Source of the DNA: an uncultured Pelagibacteraceae bacterium
GTDB taxonomy: Bacteria > Pseudomonadota > Alphaproteobacteria > Pelagibacterales > Pelagibacteraceae
DNA length: 64,000 nt
Direction: 5' to 3'
Assembly (NCBI GenBank): GCA_902594405.1
Contig: CACJMB010000003.1
Span: forward strand, 1 to 64,000
Shown here: positions 18,488 through 27,700 of the stretch, piece after piece
Numbering within the stretch: the stretch's first letter is position 1
Layout of the letters: each line of letters begins with the position of its first letter
Notes under the pieces: generated by a model
What the model was told of the DNA's origin: nothing
What the model saw: the letters and a program-made list of their open reading frames with translations, nothing else
The model's database searches: none
Made by a program: the position numbers and the translations under genes

Positions 18488-19147
18488 TTATTTTAATTTT
18501 AATAAATTAATATTTTTCTTTATATCTCCATCATTACTTTTGAACACTGTTGTGCCGGAAACAAGAATGTTTGCTCCAGCGTCAATTGCACTTTTGCAAT
18601 TATCAAAATTAATCCCACCATCAATTTCTATGTCAAAATCTATCTTTTTTTGTTCTTTTATTTTCTTTAGATCTTTTATTTTATCTAAAACTTCTGGCAT
18701 AAATTTTTGACCTCCAAATCCAGGATTTACACTCATAATTAATACTAAATCTATTTGATCTAATAAATCTAAAATCAAATCAATTTTAGTTTCGGGATTA
18801 AGTGAAACTCCAACTTTTTTATTTTTTTCTTTTATTTTTTTAATTGAATTTTCTAAATTGTCAGTAGCTTCAGGGTGAATAGTAATTATATCTGCTCCAG
18901 CATCAGCGTAAGCATCTATGTATTTATGGACTGGTGATATCATTAAATGAACATCAAATTTTAATGAACAATGTTTTCGAAGAGCTTTAATTACAGGTGG
19001 TCCTATTGTTAAATTAGGAACAAAATGACCGTCCATTACATCTACATGAATCATATCAGCACCGCCTTCTTCAAGTCTTTTTATTTCTGAACCTAACTGA
19101 CTGAAGTCAGCTGATAAAATTGATGGAGAAATTTGTATATTTTTCAT
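18488..19147 (-). CDS. rpe: Ribulose-phosphate 3-epimerase
   Basis: A 219-residue barrel enzyme interconverting ribulose-5-P and xylulose-5-P. Metal and active-site motifs are SILSADFSQLG, MIHVDVMDGHFVPN, FDVHLMI, VLIMSVNPGFGGQKF and DIEIDGGINFDN. It is the upstream member of the rpe-heparinase-like-purH run, 4 bases before the heparinase-like gene. Confidence 0.97.
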   Translation of the reverse strand: MKNIQISPSILSADFSQLGSEIKRLEEGGADMIHVDVMDGHFVPNLTIGPPVIKALRKHCSLKFDVHLMISPVHKYIDAYADAGADIITIHPEATDNLENSIKKIKEKNKKVGVSLNPETKIDLILDLLDQIDLVLIMSVNPGFGGQKFMPEVLDKIKDLKKIKEQKKIDFDIEIDGGINFDNCKSAIDAGANILVSGTTVFKSNDGDIKKNINLLKLK

Positions 19148-19181
19148 TGATTGCTAGATTAACTAGTATCAATTTTAAAAA

Positions 19182-19532
19182 TTAAAATGAATTAAAAAAT
19201 TGATAAATTTGTCTAGAAATTTCACTCTCCAACGGAAATGACAACATCCCCATCACCGAATAGCCTAAGATCCAAGGCATTAAATAAAATCTGATCATGT
19301 AGAAAAACCAAGCAACATACAAAGGTACTAATGGCCCAATGATAAATGAGGGTGTTATTGGTTTAAAAAATTTTATCAGAGGATTGGTGTATTTCACAAA
19401 TACTCTCATGAAAAAGAATTGTGAGTCTTCTTTTTGAAAAATATTCATCGCTACTCTTCCAATAAGAGTCCACATGATGATCCCAAGCAAATAATCAATA
19501 AAATATACTAAAGGATGAAAATTTGCTGACAT
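19182..19532 (-). CDS. YggT-family membrane protein
   Basis: A 116-residue protein with hydrophobic helices near residues 8-28 and 63-97. The pattern GRVAMNIF, FVKYTNPLIKFFKPITPSF and PLYVAWFFYMIRF resembles YggT proteins (R-x-x-x-S-W..., T-x-P-x-x-x-x-I-R-x-x-P). YggT is an inner-membrane protein of unclear function, linked to osmotic or division-related phenotypes. A second family member is at 28783. It lies between the actP terminator and rpe. Confidence 0.65.
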   Translation of the reverse strand: MSANFHPLVYFIDYLLGIIMWTLIGRVAMNIFQKEDSQFFFMRVFVKYTNPLIKFFKPITPSFIIGPLVPLYVAWFFYMIRFYLMPWILGYSVMGMLSFPLESEISRQIYQFFNSF

Positions 19533-19564
19533 TCAAAATTTATATTGGAAAATTTATTGAAATA

Positions 19565-19590
19565 AAAGGGGCGAAATTAATCGCCCCTTT
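19565..19590 (-). terminator. Rho-independent terminator of the actP operon
   Basis: A 10-bp perfect stem (19565-19574 with 19581-19590, core GGGGCGA/TCGCCCC) encloses a 6-base AATTAA loop. Read on the minus strand it is followed by TTTTATT. It lies 11 bases after the actP stop. It is the clearest intrinsic terminator in the window. Confidence 0.85.
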
Positions 19591-19600
19591 AAAAGATTAT

Positions 19601-21412
19601 TTAGTGTGATTTACCAAGAATTGATTTACCACTCGGTACACGAACATCATCAACCATTTTTTGAGTAGCTTTATCTGGTTCTGCAGTCATTAAACTAACT
19701 ACTACCATTAAAACTAAACTAACAGCTGATCCGAAGATACCAAATGTTAACTGTGTAATTCCTAGGAATCCACTTCCGCCAGTTCGTACCCAAACTAAGT
19801 ACCAAGCACCGGCGATTAGACCTCCTAGCATACCAGCAATCGCACCTTGTCTATTAGCTCTCTTCCACCATACACCAAGTACAAGTGGGAAGAACAATCC
19901 AGACATCGCAAAATCAAAAGCCCAGATAACCGAACCTAAGATTCCTTGAATCTCCATTGCTGCAATAGTTGCTCCAGCAAAACCAATTATTACAAGTAAT
20001 ACCCTTGCAACAAGTAGTCGTTTTGCAGTTTCCGCTTTTGGATCAATGATCTTATAGTAAACATCATGTGATATAGCGTTTGCAATTGCTAGAATTAAAC
20101 CATCAGCAGTAGACATGGCAGCTGCCATACCTCCCGCAGCAACTAGACCTGAAATTACATAAGGTAATCCAGCTATCTCTGGTGTTGCTAATACAACGGC
20201 TTTACCACCCATGAAGAACTCATTTAATTCTAGAGTTCCATTTCCGTTAAAGTCGCTGATAAACATTAGGTTTGCTTGGTTCCAGTTTTGGTACCAATCT
20301 ATCGCTTCCACTTCTGCAAATGTCTTACCGATAATACCAGTTGGTAAATTCGGGTCGATCAATGATAACTTAGATAATGTAGCTAACATTGGAGCAGAAG
20401 AATAAAGTAGGAAGATAAAGAATAATGACCAACCTACTGATTTTCTAGCTGCTTTTACACTTGGAGTAGTAAAGTATCTCATCATCACGTGCGGTAATGA
20501 AGCTGTTCCCATCATCATCGCTAGTGCTAATGAAATAAATGCCCAAGGTGTAGCGTTCACTGCAGAGTGAGCTTTAGTTATTCCTGCTAAGCCTTTAGGT
20601 ACTGATTTTAGATCAGCAGCCGCGTTTTTAACAAAACCGAACTGTTGTTCTAATTCACCAATTCTAGCTACCTCGTCAGCTAACATAAAGTGAGGGAAGA
20701 AACCCGCACCCATTTTGTTACTGATCCAGAATACTGGAAGTAGGTAAGCTATAATCAGTACGATATATTGTGCAACCTGTGTCCAAGTTACCCCTCTCAT
20801 ACCACCTAACATTGAACATAATAAAATACTTATTAGTCCAACATAAACTGCGTATTGGAATGGGATATCAAGTGCAACAGATGCAATAGTACCCGTAGCG
20901 TTAATTTGTGCAGTCACATAAGTAAATGAAGCAACAGTTAAAACTACAACTGCGCTAAATCTAGCTAAATTACCACCGTATCTAGTACCTATAAAATCTG
21001 GAACTGTATAACAGCCAAATTTCCTTAAGTATGGTGCTAATAAAGATGCAACAAGCACGTAACCACCAGTCCAACCTACAAGTAGAGCCATATAACCATA
21101 ACCTTTAAAGTAAATACCACCAGCCATTGCAACGAATGAAGCACCAGACATCCAGTCTGCTGCAGTCGCCATTCCGTTGAAGACCGTTGGTACTTGTCTA
21201 CCAGCTACGTAATATGCATCTGCTTGGGCTGTTCTTGATAGCCAACCGATTAATGCATAGATGAATACAGTAAATGCAACGAAAGCGATACCAATTGCTT
21301 TAGCTGTCATACCCATCTGTTCAGCAATTGCCATGATGATTATAAAACCTATAAATCCTCCAGTATAGATTCCATAAACCTTTGGCAAATTATCTATGAA
21401 ATTACCTTTCAT
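19601..21412 (-). CDS. actP: Sodium:solute symporter, ActP-like acetate/short-chain acid transporter
   Basis: A 603-residue SSS-family permease with about 13-14 membrane helices. AAADWMSGASFVAMAGGIYFKGY (residues 84-106), the long GCYTVPDFIGTRYGG and GGMRGVTWTQVAQYIVL are typical of the ActP/DUF4212-associated branch. It should import acetate or related monocarboxylates with Na+. Residues 387-398 (D-F-N-G-N-G-T-L-E-L-N-E) form an EF-hand-type loop between helices. The small subunit is encoded directly upstream, with one base of overlap, and Acs lies 1 kb further on. The exact substrate is inferred. Confidence 0.85.
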   Translation of the reverse strand: MKGNFIDNLPKVYGIYTGGFIGFIIIMAIAEQMGMTAKAIGIAFVAFTVFIYALIGWLSRTAQADAYYVAGRQVPTVFNGMATAADWMSGASFVAMAGGIYFKGYGYMALLVGWTGGYVLVASLLAPYLRKFGCYTVPDFIGTRYGGNLARFSAVVVLTVASFTYVTAQINATGTIASVALDIPFQYAVYVGLISILLCSMLGGMRGVTWTQVAQYIVLIIAYLLPVFWISNKMGAGFFPHFMLADEVARIGELEQQFGFVKNAAADLKSVPKGLAGITKAHSAVNATPWAFISLALAMMMGTASLPHVMMRYFTTPSVKAARKSVGWSLFFIFLLYSSAPMLATLSKLSLIDPNLPTGIIGKTFAEVEAIDWYQNWNQANLMFISDFNGNGTLELNEFFMGGKAVVLATPEIAGLPYVISGLVAAGGMAAAMSTADGLILAIANAISHDVYYKIIDPKAETAKRLLVARVLLVIIGFAGATIAAMEIQGILGSVIWAFDFAMSGLFFPLVLGVWWKRANRQGAIAGMLGGLIAGAWYLVWVRTGGSGFLGITQLTFGIFGSAVSLVLMVVVSLMTAEPDKATQKMVDDVRVPSGKSILGKSH

Positions 21413-21672
21413 TATTCGTCCTCTCTTTCGCTAAAGCCGAACTCTTCATCGATTTTTTCTTGTCTATTCGCAAACCAGAAAATTAGGATTACGAAAGCAC
21501 CAAGAGATCCCTGACACGTAAACCAATATGTCCATGGATAACCGAAAGGTCCTGTGACCTCGTTCATTTCAGCTCCAAAGAGAAAGATGCCAATTGAGAA
21601 AACAAACCAGATTGCAAGTGTTATAAATAACAATCCCCTGGTTTTTTCCCAGTGTTTTTGTTGATTTGACAT
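21412..21672 (-). CDS. DUF4212 small subunit of sodium:solute symporter
   Basis: An 86-residue protein with two helices (about 13-33 and 45-68). KHWEKTRGLLFITLAIWFVFS and the second-helix WTYWFTCQGSLGAFVILIFWFANR are the DUF4212/TIGR03647 signature. The acidic tail EEFGFSEREDE faces the cytoplasm. It is always paired with an SSS permease. A strong AGAGAGG Shine-Dalgarno (21678-21684) precedes ATG 21672, and the perfect palindrome AGTTATAACT lies at 21689-21698 in its leader. Confidence 0.92.
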   Translation of the reverse strand: MSNQQKHWEKTRGLLFITLAIWFVFSIGIFLFGAEMNEVTGPFGYPWTYWFTCQGSLGAFVILIFWFANRQEKIDEEFGFSEREDE

Positions 21673-21781
21673 TTATACCTCTCTTTTTAGTTATAACTGG
21701 ATAAAACCATAACCATTATGAGAGCTTTGAAAACCCTAAAAATTGATCATATTAGGTACTTATTTACTTGCTTTTTTAAGA

Positions 21782-21787
21782 TATAAT
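21782..21787 (+). promoter_or_regulatory. TATAAT -10 element upstream of the 21808 gene
   Basis: A perfect TATAAT sits 20 bases before ATG 21808, giving a leader of about 14 bases. The -35 is poor (CTTATT or similar near 21759-21764). It lies in the 135-base divergent region shared with the DUF4212/actP operon. Confidence 0.4.
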
Positions 21788-21807
21788 TGGCGCACTTACA
21801 AATTAAC

Positions 21808-22431
21808 ATGGGAAAATATAAATTAACTTGGAGAGACGTAAAACTTGAGGATTTTAAAACATACTTATTCGCCATGTTTAAGGCGTTTATTCCAAAGAAA
21901 AAAATAAAAACTTTAGATGAATTAGAGCAGTTTATTCAAACTAAATCTGCATGGGCCACTCAAGTTACTTTATATAATTATCTGAAAACTAGAATGGGAA
22001 CAAGGTACGTTCTTCATTTTGATAACGATGAATTTATGTCATCAGTAAATCTTGCTAAATGGAATATTTATTCAGTTGCATTACAAGATTTAACTTTTTT
22101 TACTTTTTCATATTTGAAGGTTAATTTTGATTATCAGGATATTCATAAAGCTAATGAAATTTTCAATAAAATTTTAGATGATGAAATTTCTAATAAGATG
22201 CCATTAAATATTATTGATGAAGCCAGGAAAAGTTTTGATGAAAGATTAGAGAAAATAAATTGGGATGGCTATTATCAAGACTTACCTTTTAATCCTAGTG
22301 CACTCTCTTTATATAAATGGGCTCCAATTGCAGATGAATTAAAAACTTTAGATCGAAAGATTGTTTTAAATTCGATGATTTTAAAATGGGATGTTGTTAA
22401 ACAAGAATTTAAAGATTTAATACAGTTTTAA
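21808..22431 (+). CDS. Conserved hypothetical protein, unrecognised
   Basis: A ~207-residue soluble protein starting [21 protein letters not shown]. It is rich in aromatic residues, with [35 protein letters not shown] in the middle (spanning ~83-117) and [27 protein letters not shown] late. There is no signal peptide or membrane segment. An upstream TTG at 21787 overlaps the -10 element, so ATG 21808 is preferred. I do not recognise the family. It converges on acs with a 4-base overlap and diverges from the acetate symporter. Confidence 0.75.
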   Translation: MGKYKLTWRDVKLEDFKTYLFAMFKAFIPKKKIKTLDELEQFIQTKSAWATQVTLYNYLKTRMGTRYVLHFDNDEFMSSVNLAKWNIYSVALQDLTFFTFSYLKVNFDYQDIHKANEIFNKILDDEISNKMPLNIIDEARKSFDERLEKINWDGYYQDLPFNPSALSLYKWAPIADELKTLDRKIVLNSMILKWDVVKQEFKDLIQF

Positions 22432-24524
22432 ATATTTTTTCTATTTTCAACCAAACTATCAACAACACTTGGATCTGCCAGAGTAGTTGTGTCTCCTAAT
22501 TCACCATGCTCATTAGCAGCAATCTTTCTTAGAATTCTTCTCATAATTTTTCCTGACCTTGTCTTGGGCAGACCTGGAGTAAAATGAATAAGGTCTGGAG
22601 TTGCTAAAGGTCCGATTTGTTTTCTAACCCAAAGTTTTAGATCTCTTTCAAGTTCACCTGTTTCTGTTTCTCCTGCGTTTAAGGTTACATAACAATATAA
22701 CCCATTACCTTTTATATCGTGAGGGTAACCAACTACAGCAGCTTCAGCTACTTTTGGATGAGCAACAAATGCACTTTCAATTTCAGCAGTTCCCAGGTTA
22801 TGACCTGAAACAATAATTACATCATCTACACGACCAGTGATCCAGTAATAACCATCTTTATCTCTTCGACATCCATCTCCAGTGAAATATTTTCCATTAA
22901 ACTGAGAAAAGTACGTATCGATAAATCTTTGATGATCTCCATACACTGTTCTCATTTGGCCAGGCCAAGATTGAGCTATACATAATCTTCCTTCACCAGC
23001 TCCTTTAATTTCTTTTCCATTTTTATCAACCAATACTGGCTTAATTCCGTAGAAAGGTTTTGTTGCAGATCCAGGTTTAAGAGGAATAGCTCCCGTTTGA
23101 GGAGCAATCATTATCCCTCCAGTTTCAGTTTGCCACCAAGTATCTACAATTGGGCATTTTGAATTTCCGACAGTTTTATAATACCACATCCAGGCCTCCG
23201 GATTTATTGGTTCTCCTACTGTTCCTAAAAGCTTGAGTGATTTCCTAGACGTTTTTTTAACTGGTTTATCTCCCTCACGCATTAATGCTCTAATTGCAGT
23301 TGGGGCTGTATAAAAAGTATTCACTTTATATTTATCAACTATTTGCCACCATCTAGAGCTATCAGGATAATTTGGAATTCCTTCAAACATTATTGTCGTT
23401 GCACCATTCGAAAGTGGACCATAAATAATGTAACTATGTCCAGTTACCCAGCCAATATCAGCAGTACACCAATAAATATCTTTTGGTTTGTAGTTGAAAA
23501 TATATTGATGAGTCATCGATGCATAAACCATATATCCACCAGTAGTATGAAGAACTCCTTTTGGTTTACCTGTTGAACCCGAAGTATATAAAATAAACAA
23601 CGGATCCTCTGCATTCATTTCTTCAGGCTCACAATGGTTAGGAACGTCTTTAATTAAATCATGAAACCAAACATCTCTATTTTGATCCCAGTTTATGTAA
23701 TTACCTGTTCGTTTTACAACAATACATTTCTTAACATTTGGGCAACTCATTAAAGCTTCATCGACTGTATATTTCAGCGGTATAGTTTTTCCACCCCGCA
23801 CTCCTTCATCAGCAGTAATAATGTATTCAGACTCGCAATCATTAACTCTTCCTGAGATAGAGTCTGCTGAAAAACCTCCAAAAATAATCGAATGAACTGC
23901 ACCAATTCTCACACAGGCCAGCATTAAAATTGCTAACTCTGGTATCATCGTCAAATAAATTGTTACACGATCACCTTTTTTAATTCCTAATTTTTTTAAA
24001 CCATTTGCTGCTTTAGAAACTTTTTGATGAAGTTGTTTATAAGAAATTTTTTGACTATCTTTTGGATCATCTCCTACCCAAATAATAGCTGTTTTATCTT
24101 TTTTATCTTTTAGATGTCTATCAATACAATTCGCTGAAGCATTTAAAGTGCCATCTTCAAACCATTTAATTTTTACTTCTTTGGTACTGTATTTTACATC
24201 TTTAATTTTTTTATAAGGTTTGATCCAAGTAATTCTTTTTCCTTCTTTTCTCCAAAATTCATCATTACTCTTTATAGATTGAGAATATTTTTGCTGGTAT
24301 TTACTTTTGTTTGCTAAGCTACTTTTAACCCATTCTGGTTTTGTTTTAATAACAACTTCAGGAGGTGTATTTCCATTTTCTTTTTTTGCTTTAATTCTTT
24401 TTTTTGGTTTTTTAGAAGATCTTTTTCTAACTTTAGATCTTCTCTTCACCTTTTTTGAGGTTTTTTTTCTAATTTTAGACTTTTTTTTTCTTACCTTGCT
24501 TTTCTTCTTCTTTTTTTTTGGCAT
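22428..24524 (-). CDS. acs: Acetyl-CoA synthetase with Lys/Arg-rich N-terminal tail
   Basis: A 698-residue adenylate-forming enzyme making acetyl-CoA from acetate, ATP and CoA. Core motifs are [67 protein letters not shown] and [12 protein letters not shown], where the Lys is acetylated in relatives. Typical Acs is about 650 residues. Here residues 1-48 are an extra tail of K, R and S with a repeating KSKVRKK-type unit, unlike anything in the catalytic fold. Together with the ActP-like symporter it forms an acetate uptake and activation route. Confidence 0.96.
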   Translation of the reverse strand: MPKKKKKKSKVRKKKSKIRKKTSKKVKRRSKVRKRSSKKPKKRIKAKKENGNTPPEVVIKTKPEWVKSSLANKSKYQQKYSQSIKSNDEFWRKEGKRITWIKPYKKIKDVKYSTKEVKIKWFEDGTLNASANCIDRHLKDKKDKTAIIWVGDDPKDSQKISYKQLHQKVSKAANGLKKLGIKKGDRVTIYLTMIPELAILMLACVRIGAVHSIIFGGFSADSISGRVNDCESEYIITADEGVRGGKTIPLKYTVDEALMSCPNVKKCIVVKRTGNYINWDQNRDVWFHDLIKDVPNHCEPEEMNAEDPLFILYTSGSTGKPKGVLHTTGGYMVYASMTHQYIFNYKPKDIYWCTADIGWVTGHSYIIYGPLSNGATTIMFEGIPNYPDSSRWWQIVDKYKVNTFYTAPTAIRALMREGDKPVKKTSRKSLKLLGTVGEPINPEAWMWYYKTVGNSKCPIVDTWWQTETGGIMIAPQTGAIPLKPGSATKPFYGIKPVLVDKNGKEIKGAGEGRLCIAQSWPGQMRTVYGDHQRFIDTYFSQFNGKYFTGDGCRRDKDGYYWITGRVDDVIIVSGHNLGTAEIESAFVAHPKVAEAAVVGYPHDIKGNGLYCYVTLNAGETETGELERDLKLWVRKQIGPLATPDLIHFTPGLPKTRSGKIMRRILRKIAANEHGELGDTTTLADPSVVDSLVENRKNI

Positions 24525-24539
24525 AGGACAATTTTTTTT

Positions 24540-24953
24540 TTAAATCTTACTCATGTTATTTATAATTTTCCAGCTTTTATAATCAACAGGCATTACAGAG
24601 AGCCTACTTTGCTTTATCAGAGCTAAATGGCTTAAATCCTTATTTTTTTTAATACTTTCGAGTGATATAGGCTTTGAAAATTTAGACTTAAATTGAACAG
24701 TAACGGCAACAAATCTCCCTGTTTTGTCTGTTTTATCTATATACGATTCTTTAATAACTTTTACTATTCCAACTATCTCTTTTCCTATGTTTGAATGATA
24801 AAAAAAACATAGATCTCCTTTACTCATACTTTTTAAATTTTTTGCAGCTTGATAATTTCTGACACCATCCCAAGGTGCACCTTTAATTCCAGCTTTTTTT
24901 TGTTGGTCAATTGACCAAACATCTGGTTCAGATTTCATCAACCAATATTTCAT
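24540..24953 (-). CDS. EVE-domain protein
   Basis: A 137-residue PUA-like protein with MKYWLMKSEPDVWSI, then PWDGVRNYQAAKNLK, GDLCFFYHSN and HLALIKQSRLSVMPV, all typical EVE motifs. EVE domains bind modified bases in DNA or RNA. The gene abuts tsaD, which makes the t6A tRNA modification and is its frequent neighbour in alphaproteobacteria. The product is probably cytoplasmic; the ligand is unknown. Confidence 0.93.
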   Translation of the reverse strand: MKYWLMKSEPDVWSIDQQKKAGIKGAPWDGVRNYQAAKNLKSMSKGDLCFFYHSNIGKEIVGIVKVIKESYIDKTDKTGRFVAVTVQFKSKFSKPISLESIKKNKDLSHLALIKQSRLSVMPVDYKSWKIINNMSKI

Positions 24954-26026
24954 TACAATTGAACCCCGGCACCTTTAAGAAAAGCTGCATCTTCATCTAA
25001 AGGCCATCTAGGTTTTGCTGGATAATCTAAATCATCAAATTGATTTATTTTAAATTTTTCCAAACCTACCATTGCAATCATCGCTGCATTATCTCCACAG
25101 AACTCTATAGGTGGAAAAATACTTTTATAATTTTTTTCTTCACATAGATTAATTAACATAGACCTAATTTTTTTATTTGCTGCAACTCCTCCAGCAACAA
25201 CAAAAATTTTTTCATCTAATTCATTTATTTTTTCAAATTCTGTAAAGGCAATCTTTGTTTTTTTATATAAAATTTCCTCAATTGTTTTTTGAAAAGATGC
25301 CGCAAGATCATATTTATCTTGTTCTGATTTAATTTTTTTGCTGATTTTCAACACTGCAGTTTTTAGACCGGCAAAAGATAGATTACATCCTCCTTTGCTG
25401 AAAATTGGTTTTGGTAAATCATATTTTTCTGGATTACCTTTTTTAGCTAAAACTTCAATTTGAGGTCCTCCTGGAAATTCTACCCCTAAAAGTTTTGCTG
25501 TTTTGTCAAACGCCTCACCTAATGCATCATCAATAGTTGTTCCTAATCTTTTATATTTTCCAAGATTTTGAACACTTAAATATTGTGAGTGCCCACCTGA
25601 AATTAAAAGAAGTAAATATGGATAATTTAGATTTGAATTTAGTTTTGGACTTAAAGCATGTCCCTCTAAATGATTAACAGCAATAAAAGGTTTATTCATT
25701 GCTGTTGCGAAAGCTTTACCAAAACTTAATCCAACTGACAGACAAACAATTAATCCAGGACCGGCGGTAGAAGCAACCGCATCTATCTCTTCAATTTTTT
25801 TCCCACTTTCCTCTATAGCTTTTTTGACAATCCAATCAATTTTTTCAATGTGTGAACGAGCTGCTAGTTCTGGAACTACACCACCAAACTCCCTATGAAC
25901 CTCTACTTGGCTAGAAACAATATTCGACAAAACTACTGGGAATCCTTCTTCATTTTCAGTTATTAAAGAAGCTGCAGTTTCATCACAACTAGATTCTATT
26001 CCAAGAATTAAGGGTTTTTTGCTCAT
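24953..26026 (-). CDS. tsaD: tRNA N6-threonylcarbamoyladenosine transferase TsaD
   Basis: A 357-residue ASKHA-fold enzyme placing threonylcarbamoyl on A37 of ANN-decoding tRNAs. The start is ILGIESSCDETAAS. Metal ligands are H119 and H123 in VNHLEGHAL and the Asp in FCGDNAAMIA. GGHSQYL and FPGGPQIE are also conserved. Length is normal. Its stop overlaps the EVE gene start by 1 base. It diverges from hemC across 54 bases, a frequent tsaD-hemC arrangement. Confidence 0.97.
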   Translation of the reverse strand: MSKKPLILGIESSCDETAASLITENEEGFPVVLSNIVSSQVEVHREFGGVVPELAARSHIEKIDWIVKKAIEESGKKIEEIDAVASTAGPGLIVCLSVGLSFGKAFATAMNKPFIAVNHLEGHALSPKLNSNLNYPYLLLLISGGHSQYLSVQNLGKYKRLGTTIDDALGEAFDKTAKLLGVEFPGGPQIEVLAKKGNPEKYDLPKPIFSKGGCNLSFAGLKTAVLKISKKIKSEQDKYDLAASFQKTIEEILYKKTKIAFTEFEKINELDEKIFVVAGGVAANKKIRSMLINLCEEKNYKSIFPPIEFCGDNAAMIAMVGLEKFKINQFDDLDYPAKPRWPLDEDAAFLKGAGVQL

Positions 26027-26080
26027 TCAAATAGTTTTTAATAATTGTACAATCTTAATACAAGTAAGAAATAAATTTTT

Positions 26081-26998
26081 ATGAGTAAAAAAATAATAAT
26101 TGGATCTAGAGGTAGTAAGCTTGCCTTACTTTATGCTCAACAAGCTAAAGATAAAATTATTGAAAATACTGATCTAAGTAATGATGATATTTTGATTAAA
26201 TCGATCACAACCAAAGGTGATGAGGTGCAGAATATAAGATTGTCAGAAGTTGGAGGTAAAGGTTTGTTTTCCAGCAATATTGAAAAAGAACTTCAGTTAA
26301 AAAATATTGATATTGCTGTCCATGCGCTGAAAGACATGCCTGCTAATGAGACAGAAGGATTAAGGACAGATTCTTTCCTTGAAAGAAATGATCCTAGGGA
26401 AATTTTAATTACAAAGGATAAAAAGAAACTTAAAGACTTAAATGAAAAGTCAATTGTTGGAACCTCTTCATACAGAAGAGAATTTCAAATAAAAAAAATT
26501 AGACAAGATTTAAACTGCAAATTAATTAGAGGAAATGTTGATACTAGAATTAGAAAATTAAATGAAGGAATTTATGATGCTATTATATTGTCTTACGCAG
26601 GTATCAAATTTTTAAAATTTGAAGATGAAATCTCTGAAATTTTTTCAGCTCAAGAAATAATTCCTAGCGCAGGACAAGGTGTAATTGCTCTTCAGTGCAG
26701 GGAGAATGATAGCAAGATAATTTCTACTTTAAAAAAAATTAATCATGAGGAAACACATAAAAGAGCTCACCTTGAAAGAAATATTTTGAAAGTTTTAGAT
26801 GGAGATTGTGAAACAGCAATTGGTGCTCATTCAGTGATTGATGGAGATAAGATTATTGTGGAGGCTGAACTTTTTTCTCTTGACGGCAAACAAAGATTTT
26901 ATGAAAAAAAGGTTGGTAATTTGAATGAATTTAAAGAACTTGGTAAGGAAGTTGGAATACTTTTAAAAGCAAAATCAAACAATTCATATAAAAGATAG
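26081..26998 (+). CDS. hemC: Porphobilinogen deaminase (hydroxymethylbilane synthase)
   Basis: The enzyme polymerises four porphobilinogens in haem synthesis. The N-terminal IGSRGSKLALLYAQQAKD, the GGKGLFSSNIEKEL and HALKDMPA motifs, and C243 in GDCETAIGAH, which holds the dipyrromethane cofactor, are present. 305 residues is normal. It begins a hemC-hemD-mscS-yggT-folD run with gaps of 1 to 9 bases. Confidence 0.97.
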   Translation: MSKKIIIGSRGSKLALLYAQQAKDKIIENTDLSNDDILIKSITTKGDEVQNIRLSEVGGKGLFSSNIEKELQLKNIDIAVHALKDMPANETEGLRTDSFLERNDPREILITKDKKKLKDLNEKSIVGTSSYRREFQIKKIRQDLNCKLIRGNVDTRIRKLNEGIYDAIILSYAGIKFLKFEDEISEIFSAQEIIPSAGQGVIALQCRENDSKIISTLKKINHEETHKRAHLERNILKVLDGDCETAIGAHSVIDGDKIIVEAELFSLDGKQRFYEKKVGNLNEFKELGKEVGILLKAKSNNSYKR

Positions 26999-26999
26999 T

Positions 27000-27698
27000 A
27001 TGCATATTTTATTAACTAGACCATTAGAAGATTGTTCCAAAATGATATTGAAATTTAAATCATTAGGACATCAAGTTTCTCATCTTCCATTAATAAGAAT
27101 TGAAAAAGTTAACTATGAAGAAATTAATTTTTCTGAATATGGTGGAATTGTTTTTACTAGTGCAAATGCAGTAAAATTTTTAAACACAGTAAAATTAGAT
27201 AAAAATATTAAATGCTTTTGTGTTGGAAACGCTACAGAAAACAAAGCAAGAAGCGTTGGTTTTCAAAATACAATTGCGGCTGAAGGAAATGTAACAAACT
27301 TAAAGGAGTTAATTATACAAAGTTATGAGTCTAAAAATAAAGAATTACTTTACATTAGTGGTGAAACAATATCGGTTGATTTAGATCAACAGTTATTAAG
27401 AGAAGGTTTTAAGGTAAAAAGAATTATTAATTACAGAGTAGATCATAATCAAAAATTTGATGAGAAATTTGTTAATGAATTAAAATTAAATATACCTGAT
27501 ATGGTCTATGTTTACTCTAAAAATAGTGCATCAAGTTTCTTAAATTTCATAAAGATTTACCAAACCGAAAATTTATGGATGAATACAAATTTGATGTGTA
27601 TAGGTGAAAAAACCTCGTCAATACTGAACGAAATCAAATGGAAAAAGATTTTTCTTTTTAACCCTGGAGAAGAAGAGTTTTTGTTATATAAAATTTAG
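27000..27698 (+). CDS. hemD: Uroporphyrinogen-III synthase
   Basis: A 232-residue two-domain enzyme that closes and inverts ring D of hydroxymethylbilane. ILLTRPLEDCSKM, GIVFTSANAVKFL, ELLYISGE and YSKNSASSFL followed by LMCIGEKTSS fit the weakly conserved HemD pattern. It sits one base after hemC, which makes the call firm despite low conservation. Confidence 0.9.
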   Translation: MHILLTRPLEDCSKMILKFKSLGHQVSHLPLIRIEKVNYEEINFSEYGGIVFTSANAVKFLNTVKLDKNIKCFCVGNATENKARSVGFQNTIAAEGNVTNLKELIIQSYESKNKELLYISGETISVDLDQQLLREGFKVKRIINYRVDHNQKFDEKFVNELKLNIPDMVYVYSKNSASSFLNFIKIYQTENLWMNTNLMCIGEKTSSILNEIKWKKIFLFNPGEEEFLLYKI

Positions 27699-27700
27699 AA

